Below are positions 44,503 through 52,083 of a stretch of DNA of 64,000 bases, in pieces. Position numbers and translations under genes: made by a program. The DNA lies in the NCBI GenBank assembly GCA_947629785.1, contig CANRFB010000003.1, positions 62,001 through 126,000 of the forward strand. Direction: 5' to 3'. Under the pieces are notes generated by a model, which was given only the letters and a program-made list of their open reading frames with translations, made no database searches and was not told where the DNA came from. Within the stretch, counting starts at the first letter, position 1, and every line of letters begins with the position of its first letter. Origin of the DNA: an uncultured Clostridia bacterium. GTDB lineage: Bacteria > Bacillota > Clostridia > Oscillospirales > Ruminococcaceae.

Positions 44503-46527
44503 TTATTTCTCAAATTGGCTTTCGTGACGCTTGAAAAAGTCTACCCGCGGTTCAAGGAATTTGAGTTGATGCTCTGTTTCGCCTTTGAGAAGCGTGTCTG
44601 CAAGGGTGTCGAAAATGTCGTCCCAGTTCCAGAGTTGTTCGCTGAGGTTCATGTAGTCGCGGATCATTTCCGTTCCCTCGGGAGCGATGGGGTGGAGCAG
44701 AACTGCCGCGGTCTTTATCATATGGAAAACATTAGTGATCCATTCTCTGCGGAGATCATTATCGTCCGCCTTATCTGCGTCCGCTTTGGCTTTTGCCATG
44801 TATTTGCTTGCTTTGCGGATATATGAGTCCAGAACATATGTCACTTGGTGGAATTCAAACTTGTACATGAAGCGTTCATATTCGAGAACGGCTTTTTCGG
44901 AATCCGCAAGGATATTTTCACCGACTGCGCCAACGGGCATTCTGCCGTCAAAATATTTCTGTGTGTCGTAGAAACAGGTGCGGATAATTCTGTTAAATAC
45001 GTTTGAAAGCAGGAAGCCCTCTTTTGTGACGGGATCGCCCTCGTCGGGATTTGCAGCGGGATTAAGGGGCTTCGGCTGGAAACTTACGCTTCTCATGCCC
45101 AGTCCGAGACTCAGGAAGTGCATACGAAGCTGTTCCGCAGTGTAGTAGTTCAGAAGTTCTGCCGCCATGGGTGGTTTTACCGAACCGCTGCTGGAAGCTT
45201 TCTTGTCAAGGAAAAGAATGTGGTGGTTCGCCACAAGTATGGGAAGCTGAAGTTCGCCGTCGTCCGGATCACAGGAAAGCTTTTCGCCGCCCTGCAAAGC
45301 CATGAACATTGCCATTTCCGCAACGCCGTAGAAGTAAATGTTATCCTGACCTATGAACTGATATACCTGCGCGTCCTTTGAACACCAGAAGTCTTTCCAT
45401 TCTTCGCGGTCTTTGCCTATGGATTCAAGATATGCCTGCGTGAAAGATATAGGCGCCCAGAGGGATTCGGGCCATACCCAGACGGTAAGCGGATCTTCAT
45501 TTTCCAGAACAGGCGCGGGAACGCCCCATTCTATATTTCCCGTAAGGCGGAAAGGAACGAGGGTCTTGCCCGTGCGGAAACGTATTCCCGCTTCGGAAAG
45601 CACGGTGCAGGAATTTTCTCTGTCCTCAAGTGTGTCAAATACTATGGTAAAGGAAGTTTTCTTGGGTTCTTCAATAAGCTTGTGAGATGCGAGATTTCCT
45701 TTCAGTTCCTCGTATTTATCGCGGAAATCGTTCATAATGTAGATAACGGGCGGTTCGAGGAATTCTCCGATAGTCTTATAAACCACCTGACGAACGTTGT
45801 CTTTCTGCTTTATGCTGTCGGCATATTCCCTGAGAATGTCAAGATGTTCCGGAAGCTTGAAATACCAGTTCATAACATCGCGCATAACGGGAGTTTCGCC
45901 TGTAATGGTGCTTTTCGGGTCTATAAGGTCCTGCGGCATATACTGATGCCCAAGATCACATTCATCGGCATAGCCTTTCTCCGACTGACAGCCCTGAACG
46001 GGGCATTTTCCAACGACCTGTCTGCCGTTAAGGAAAGTTCCCGCCTTTTCATCGTAGAACTGCGGTGTGGAATTCATCTGCAAGTGACCGTTTTCGTAAA
46101 GCTTTCTTATGAACCAATCGGAGACTTCATTGTGAACTTCGGCAGTTCTGCCAAGTCCTGACGCTCCGAAAAGGTTTAAGCTTATATCGTAATCGTCAAG
46201 AGTCTTTTTCTGGCTTTCGTGATTGGAACGTACAAAATCCTTTATTGTGCCTGTATAGCCGTTATCCTTTACAAGCTTGCGGTAGCTTTCGGCAATAGGC
46301 GAACCGTAGCAGTCCGTTCCCGAAACAAAGATAACGTTTTCCGAACCTATGCGGTCTCTCAGAAAACGCGCGAAAACGTCCGCAAATACGAACACTCCCC
46401 CCACATGACCGAAGTGCAGTTCCTTGTTGCCGTATGGCATACCGCCCGTAATAACGGCTCTTTTGGGAAATTCGGGGCGATTATCCCTTGAAACGGTTTT
46501 CCTGCCGTTGTTTTTGTTGTTATCCAT
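44503..46527 (-). CDS. metG: Atypical methionyl-tRNA synthetase (class I)
   Basis: A 674-residue class I synthetase of the MetG group. The HIGH-type motif is ITGGMPYGNKELHFGHVGG near residue 27-45. A zinc knuckle CPVQGCQSEKGYADECDLGHQY (about 174-195) sits in the connective peptide. The WVWPESLWAPISF and GQDNIYFYG regions match MetRS. The KMSKS loop reads FLDKKASSSGSVKPP, so KMSKS is replaced by KASSS and its second Lys is lost. There is no C-terminal Trbp111-like dimerisation domain. It may be the main MetRS of this lineage or a paralogue; the rest of the genome is needed to tell. GGAGG lies before the ATG. Confidence 0.85.
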   Translation of the reverse strand: MDNNKNNGRKTVSRDNRPEFPKRAVITGGMPYGNKELHFGHVGGVFVFADVFARFLRDRIGSENVIFVSGTDCYGSPIAESYRKLVKDNGYTGTIKDFVRSNHESQKKTLDDYDISLNLFGASGLGRTAEVHNEVSDWFIRKLYENGHLQMNSTPQFYDEKAGTFLNGRQVVGKCPVQGCQSEKGYADECDLGHQYMPQDLIDPKSTITGETPVMRDVMNWYFKLPEHLDILREYADSIKQKDNVRQVVYKTIGEFLEPPVIYIMNDFRDKYEELKGNLASHKLIEEPKKTSFTIVFDTLEDRENSCTVLSEAGIRFRTGKTLVPFRLTGNIEWGVPAPVLENEDPLTVWVWPESLWAPISFTQAYLESIGKDREEWKDFWCSKDAQVYQFIGQDNIYFYGVAEMAMFMALQGGEKLSCDPDDGELQLPILVANHHILFLDKKASSSGSVKPPMAAELLNYYTAEQLRMHFLSLGLGMRSVSFQPKPLNPAANPDEGDPVTKEGFLLSNVFNRIIRTCFYDTQKYFDGRMPVGAVGENILADSEKAVLEYERFMYKFEFHQVTYVLDSYIRKASKYMAKAKADADKADDNDLRREWITNVFHMIKTAAVLLHPIAPEGTEMIRDYMNLSEQLWNWDDIFDTLADTLLKGETEHQLKFLEPRVDFFKRHESQFEK

Positions 46528-46561
46528 AAAGAATCCTCCAAAAAATGGTATTTATCAAAAT

Positions 46562-46598
46562 ACGGAGAATACGGGATTTTACATCACCGTTTCTCCGT
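46562..46598. terminator. Hairpin between the unknown gene and metG
   Basis: ACGGAGAA (46562-46569) pairs with TTCTCCGT (46591-46598), and the inner ACGG/CCGT extends it past one bulge. On the minus strand it is followed by ATTTTGAT, so it may end the upstream unknown gene or shape the metG leader. Confidence 0.45.
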
Positions 46599-46610
46599 TG
46601 AAACTTGTTC

Positions 46611-47585
46611 TCAGCTAAGGGTAAGGGTTGCCATATCGCCGTTGTTGCTCTGACCGACATTTCTTACGGCAAAAATTATTTTGCTCATAAGATTCTTGTC
46701 CGAAGCGCGCAGTGCGGTGTCAAAAGCGGTTATAGCTTTTACAAATTTTTCCTCATCACCGTCGGGCGCATAGCAGGTTATCATGACTTTTATGGCGTTG
46801 TAAAGTGAGCAGAAGAACACAAAGTGATCCCAGTAGTTAAATTCCGCTCTTGCCAGTGGGATAGAGTACGACCATACATAGCTTATAACAATGTTTTCCA
46901 TGTAAAATGATTTTTCGCCCGAAACAAAGTCGCTGTAAAGCTTTCTCTTTTGCAGATAGTTTCTGAGATCTGCCATTTTTAGGGTTTCCGGACCGGAAAC
47001 ATTTATTGACTTATATATTTCCGAAATAACTTCTTTGTACGCGGCGTTGGGCTTGTTCAGGGATTTGAGGAGTGAAATTCCGTCCGCAAGGGAATATGCG
47101 GGATTGGGGCGTATGGTTTTGAAGAACTCGATAACTTCCTTATAATCTGCGTCAGGCTTGGTAAAATCGTCCACAAGTTTCGGAATAAGATTTGACTGTC
47201 CGTTATCCGCAAGGCTCTGAATGGTTTTTACCGCATAGTTAAGTATAAGAAACCTTTTTTCAAAATTTATGGTTCTGTTTTGCAGGACATTCATAAACAA
47301 AGTGCGTATCTGCCAGTAATACTGTGCTGTAGGGTACATTTCGGTAACTTTGCGGCTCTGTTCGATAAATTGCTCACTTTGGTCATCGGGAAGATTTACC
47401 ATATTGTAAGCAAGGGTATCGGGGCTTTTTATCAAAGCCCTTACTACATTTTCGTGACAAAGTTTGGGAGAATATTCAACAGCGGCAGGGGAAACAATGA
47501 CGTCGCAGAATTCATCGGGCGTCATTGGTTTCATCTGTTCGATAAGTCCTTTCATTATAGAGGGTGAAATAACAGGAAATCCCAT
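46611..47585 (-). CDS. Unknown helical protein
   Basis: A protein of about 324 residues that I do not recognise. It is soluble and helix-rich, with repeated short helical pairs (FIEQSRKVTEMYPTAQYYWQ, IEFFKTIRPNPAYSLADG, LLKSLNKPNAAYKEVISEI) that suggest an alpha-solenoid. The frame is open to TTG 47666, but a TTGCAT-17-TATAAT promoter ends at 47672, leaving that codon at or before the start of the mRNA. ATG 47585 with GGAG 6 nt upstream is therefore preferred; ATG 47597 is an alternative. No catalytic motif is seen. It lies upstream of metG on the same strand. Confidence 0.68.
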   Translation of the reverse strand: MGFPVISPSIMKGLIEQMKPMTPDEFCDVIVSPAAVEYSPKLCHENVVRALIKSPDTLAYNMVNLPDDQSEQFIEQSRKVTEMYPTAQYYWQIRTLFMNVLQNRTINFEKRFLILNYAVKTIQSLADNGQSNLIPKLVDDFTKPDADYKEVIEFFKTIRPNPAYSLADGISLLKSLNKPNAAYKEVISEIYKSINVSGPETLKMADLRNYLQKRKLYSDFVSGEKSFYMENIVISYVWSYSIPLARAEFNYWDHFVFFCSLYNAIKVMITCYAPDGDEEKFVKAITAFDTALRASDKNLMSKIIFAVRNVGQSNNGDMATLTLS

Positions 47586-47671
47586 AAAATGCTCCATTCT
47601 CGGCGGTTCAAAGTCGTTTAAAAAGGAAAATTTATCCGTCCCGCCGCGGCGAATAAACAAATTCAAATAAT

Positions 47672-47700
47672 ATTATACCACACATTTTCAGAAAATGCAA
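47672..47700 (-). promoter_or_regulatory. Sigma-A promoter of the unknown helical protein gene
   Basis: Minus strand TTGCAT (47700-47695), 17 bp, TATAAT (47677-47672). Confidence 0.75.
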
Positions 47701-47798
47701 TAGAAATTTTCCATTTCTGCAAAGCTTACATTTATAAGCCGATATTTGGCACAAAATTCCGCTTTTTTCATAAAATGTAATGAAAGGAGCGCTTTTTT

Positions 47799-48119
47799 AT
47801 GAATGTGTTCGGTATAACGGCAGTTTTTCTGTCCTGTGCGGCGATACTTATAATCAACGGCATTTATGCGGTGAGAACGGCAGGGGAAAGGGAATTCCCG
47901 AGGGCGTTTCTCATACTTCCGGTGTATGATGATACTTCCGATATTGAATTTATCGTAAGACAATATATTTATAAGGTTGTGGGGCAATATCCCGATGTGC
48001 TGATAATTTTCTATGATATGGGCGCGGACAGCGACACGATAAGGATATTTGAACGGCTTATGGAACCCGTAGGCGGCTATTGTATTGTGAATAATGCTGA
48101 TTTTTCCTCGTATATGTGA
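47799..48119 (+). CDS. Unknown small membrane-anchored protein
   Basis: A 106-residue protein, not recognised. Residues 1-24 form a membrane helix (FGITAVFLSCAAILIINGIY), followed by a small soluble alpha/beta domain (FLILPVYDDTSDIEFIVRQY, YPDVLIIFYDMGADSDT). The pattern of a strand, a YDD stretch and a second strand with DMGADSDT loosely recalls the start of a glycosyltransferase-A fold, but it is far too short to be an enzyme of that kind. AAAGGAG is upstream. A weak promoter (TTGGCA at 47746, CATAAA at 47769, 17 bp apart) may drive it, divergent from the helical protein gene. Confidence 0.65.
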   Translation: MNVFGITAVFLSCAAILIINGIYAVRTAGEREFPRAFLILPVYDDTSDIEFIVRQYIYKVVGQYPDVLIIFYDMGADSDTIRIFERLMEPVGGYCIVNNADFSSYM

Positions 48120-48158
48120 AAAAATTCGGTTAAAATTATCGGTTTTGGCATATTTCTA

Positions 48159-48187
48159 TTGCAGTTTTTTTTTTTTTGTGGTATAAT
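48159..48187 (+). promoter_or_regulatory. obg promoter with a T13 tract in its spacer
   Basis: TTGCAG at 48159-48164 and TATAAT at 48182-48187 are 17 bp apart. The first 13 bases of the spacer (48165-48177) are all T, so any slippage in the tract changes the spacing. Confidence 0.75.
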
Positions 48188-48214
48188 ATTATGGGTTTAC
48201 AGGGGCATTTGTAA

Positions 48215-49540
<1,326 letters not shown>

Positions 49541-49555
49541 TGACGGAGGATATTT

Positions 49556-50092
49556 ATGGAATTTTTTGACGTTTACGACCGCGAACGAAATCTTACGGGA
49601 ATGACCATGGAGCGCGGGAAACACGTTCCCGAGGGCTGTTATCGCATGGTTGTCCACATATGCGTATTCAATTCGGACGGGAAAATGCTTATCCAGCAGA
49701 GACAGCCGTTCAAGCACAGCTGGAGCGGAATGTGGGATCTGAGCGTAGGCGGTTCGTCCGTTGCGGGAGACACAAGCCTTTCCGCGGCTATAAGGGAAAC
49801 GGGTGAAGAATTGGGTATAAGGCTTTCTCCCGAAGAACTGCGGAGAGTCCTTACCATACAGACAAAGAACATTTTTGACGATATTTACATTGTAAATAAA
49901 GATGTGGACGAAACCGCTCTGACGCTTCAAGCCGAAGAAGTCGCGCAGGTAAAGTGGGCGGATATTTCCGAAATAAAGAAAATGATAGCGGAGGGAATTT
50001 TCATACCCTACCATGAAGCACTTATAGACCTGCTGTTCTATATGAAAGACCATGACGGCGCAAGAACGGCGCAGGATCCGACAGAGAGGTGA
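49556..50092 (+). CDS. NUDIX hydrolase (Idi-like)
   Basis: A 178-residue NUDIX-fold protein. The N-terminal EFFDVYDRERNLTGMTMERG and HICVFNSDGKMLIQQRQPFK resemble the isopentenyl-diphosphate isomerase-like branch of NUDIX hydrolases. The NUDIX box is GGSSVAGDTSLSAAIRETGEELGI, in which Asp replaces the first Glu (GX5E), while RETGEE is kept for metal binding. The substrate is unknown. It is 15 nt after obg and its stop is 6 nt before the presumed mrnC start. Confidence 0.88.
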   Translation: MEFFDVYDRERNLTGMTMERGKHVPEGCYRMVVHICVFNSDGKMLIQQRQPFKHSWSGMWDLSVGGSSVAGDTSLSAAIRETGEELGIRLSPEELRRVLTIQTKNIFDDIYIVNKDVDETALTLQAEEVAQVKWADISEIKKMIAEGIFIPYHEALIDLLFYMKDHDGARTAQDPTER

Positions 50093-50098
50093 AACGTT

Positions 50099-50479
50099 AT
50101 AGAAAAACATGACGTAAACAGTTACAGTCCGCTGACGCTTGCTTTCCTCGGCGACGCGGTGTATGAACAGCTTGTAAGGGAACGGCTCGTTCTTACGGCG
50201 AATATGCCTGTTAAAAAACTTCACGCGGCGGCAGTGGAAAAAGTCCGCGCTTCCTATCAGTCGGAAGCCGTGGACGTGATACTTCCCGAACTTTCCGAGG
50301 AGGAACTTTCCGTACTTAAAAGAGGGCGGAACGCCACGGGAAATACCGTTCCGAAAAGCTCTAATCCTGTGGAATACAGACGTGCCACAGCATTGGAAAC
50401 ATTGTTCGGTTATCTTTATTTAACAGAAAATCATAAAAGAATGGTTGAATTATTTGATATTATTTGGTATAATTGTTGA
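50099..50479 (+). CDS. mrnC: Mini-ribonuclease III, probable AUA start
   Basis: A 126-residue Mini-III that trims 23S rRNA ends; it is an RNase III catalytic domain without the dsRNA-binding domain. The catalytic box is LTLAFLGDAVYEQLVRERL, with further family residues KRGRNATGNTVPKSS, EYRRATALETLFGYLYL. The usual starts fail: the first GTG (50159) lies inside the catalytic box, and an in-frame TGA (50090-50092) lies just upstream. Between them the only codon at correct spacing from GAGAGGTGA (50084-50092) is ATA at 50099; CTG at 50132 is the other option but has no ribosome site. So initiation at AUA, or an ATG-to-ATA error, is inferred. Confidence 0.85.
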   Translation: MEKHDVNSYSPLTLAFLGDAVYEQLVRERLVLTANMPVKKLHAAAVEKVRASYQSEAVDVILPELSEEELSVLKRGRNATGNTVPKSSNPVEYRRATALETLFGYLYLTENHKRMVELFDIIWYNC

Positions 50480-50490
50480 TGTTTTCCTAA

Positions 50491-50512
50491 AAACCGCGCA
50501 AATGAGCGGTTT
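50491..50512 (+). terminator. Weak hairpin after mrnC
   Basis: AAACCGC (50491-50497) pairs with GCGGTTT (50506-50512), followed by GCTTGA with no T-tract. Possible weak terminator of the obg-mrnC unit. Confidence 0.4.
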
Positions 50513-50534
50513 GCTTGACTATGTTATGAAGCAG

Positions 50535-50566
50535 TGGCAACATTTTGGCAACAAAATTGGTATAAT
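50535..50566 (+). promoter_or_regulatory. TATAAT preceded by direct octamer repeats
   Basis: TGGCAACA occurs at 50535-50542 and again at 50546-50553, an 11-bp period, just upstream of TATAAT at 50561-50566. No standard -35 is found 16-18 bp before the -10, so the repeats may bind an activator or repressor for the MBL gene. Confidence 0.42.
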
Positions 50567-50597
50567 ACAGATTTAGTTCGGGAAAAGGGTGATGAAA

Positions 50598-51269
50598 GTG
50601 GACTTTGAGAGAGTTAATATGATCTCCTGCGGAAATGTCAACTGCTATGTTATCAGAGGAAAAAGCGGGGATATTCTCATTGATACGGGAACTGCCGGTT
50701 ATCGGAACGAAATTGAAGTATGGCTCCACAATTATAATGTAAAGCTGATCGTCATTACCCATGGGCATAACGATCATATCGGGAACGCGGCGTATTTTGC
50801 CGAACTGTGCGGCGCGCGCATCGCTATGTCGGAAGATGATATTTCCCTTGCGAAATGCAATATTTCACGGAATATCTACGCCGTGGGCGTTTCGGGAAAA
50901 GCAATGAAGAAGGCGCTGTTCAAGCGCATGGAAAATGCCGCGGAGAGTTTTGATGTGAACATTCCGCTTAAAGACGGCATGGCTTTGGGTGAAGAATTGG
51001 GCATAAAAGGCTGTAAAGCGGTAAGGCTTGACGGACACACGAAAGGATCTTTCGGAATACTTCACGGGAAAGATCTTTACATAGGTGACGCGGCTATGAA
51101 CCACAAAAAGCCGTCATTCCCCGCGGTCTGCGAAAGCCCTGCGGCGGCAAGACGTTCCCTTGAAAGGGTGAAAGAAATTTCACCGGAAAGGATATTTTTT
51201 GGACATGGGCAGCCTATCGAGGGCAGAGGTCCGGAATACAGAAATATGTTTGTCAGAAACATATTGTAA
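50598..51269 (+). CDS. Metallo-beta-lactamase-fold hydrolase
   Basis: A 223-residue MBL-fold protein. Metal ligands are THGHNDH near residue 57, the His of RLDGHTKGS, the Asp of YIGDAAM and the C-terminal FGHGQP His. This is the glyoxalase II-like group; the thioester or phosphodiester substrate is unknown. GTG 50598 is chosen because AAAGGGTG lies about 7 nt upstream; the ATG at 50592 and the GTG at 50589 overlap that site. It stands alone, with an unusual promoter region upstream. Confidence 0.87.
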   Translation: MDFERVNMISCGNVNCYVIRGKSGDILIDTGTAGYRNEIEVWLHNYNVKLIVITHGHNDHIGNAAYFAELCGARIAMSEDDISLAKCNISRNIYAVGVSGKAMKKALFKRMENAAESFDVNIPLKDGMALGEELGIKGCKAVRLDGHTKGSFGILHGKDLYIGDAAMNHKKPSFPAVCESPAAARRSLERVKEISPERIFFGHGQPIEGRGPEYRNMFVRNIL

Positions 51270-51291
51270 AAATTTAGTAAAAATTTATAAT
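51264..51291 (+). promoter_or_regulatory. Candidate yebC promoter
   Basis: TTGTAA at 51264-51269, 16 bp, TATAAT at 51286-51291. The start site would fall about 1 nt before AAGGAGAG, giving a very short leader. Confidence 0.5.
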
Positions 51292-51312
51292 ATTATATAA
51301 GGAGAGAATTTT

Positions 51313-52056
51313 ATGTCAGGACATTCCAAATGGAATAACATCAAAAGGAAAAAGGAAGCCACCGACGGCGCAAGAGCGAAGATATTCACAAAAATAGGAC
51401 GTGAGATCACCGTTTGCGTTAAGGAAGGCGGCGCAGACCCCAATAACAACGCGAAACTCCGCGACCTTATCGCAAAGGCAAAGGCTAACAACGTTCCTAA
51501 CGACAATATCGACCGCGTTATCAAAAAAGCTGCGGGCGGCGGCGACAAAACGGACTACGAAGCCAACGTTTACGAGGGATACGGTCCTAACGGCGTTGCG
51601 GTCATTGTTGAGACCCTTACCGACAACAAGAACCGCACGGCAGGCGATATACGCCACTATTTTGACAAATTCGGCGGAAATCTGGGCACTACGGGCTGCG
51701 TTTCCTTCATGTTTTCAAGCAAGGGCATAATTGTTGCCGAAAACAACGGTCTTGAAGAGGACAAAGTCATGGACGATGTGTTCGACCTTGGCGCGTCTGA
51801 CTTTTCAATGGAGGACGATGTTATTGAGATAGAGACAGAACCCGGTGAACTTGCGGCTGTCCGTGACGGACTTACCGAAAAGGGCTACAAGCTCATTTCC
51901 GCAGATGTGGAAATGATTCCCTCTACCTACACGACTCTTACAGACGAAGAATCTATAAAGAAAATGAATCTGCTCCTTGAACATCTGGAAGATAACGACG
52001 ATGTTCAGAACGTTTACCACAATTGGGATATGCCCGAAAGCGATGACGAAGAGTGA
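51313..52056 (+). CDS. yebC: YebC/PmpR/TACO1 family protein
   Basis: A 247-residue YebC-family protein. The N-terminal MSGHSKWNNIKRKKEATDGARAKIF is the family signature, followed by the central GGGDKTDYEANVYEGYGPNGVAVIVETLTDN and FDKFGGNLGTTGCVSFMF domains. Members were described as transcription regulators; more recent work links them to ribosomes and translation of difficult (for example polyproline) sequences. AAGGAGAG lies before the ATG. alaS follows 27 nt downstream. Confidence 0.95.
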   Translation: MSGHSKWNNIKRKKEATDGARAKIFTKIGREITVCVKEGGADPNNNAKLRDLIAKAKANNVPNDNIDRVIKKAAGGGDKTDYEANVYEGYGPNGVAVIVETLTDNKNRTAGDIRHYFDKFGGNLGTTGCVSFMFSSKGIIVAENNGLEEDKVMDDVFDLGASDFSMEDDVIEIETEPGELAAVRDGLTEKGYKLISADVEMIPSTYTTLTDEESIKKMNLLLEHLEDNDDVQNVYHNWDMPESDDEE

Positions 52057-52083
52057 TTTGCAAACTGAAAGGAATGTTTTAAA

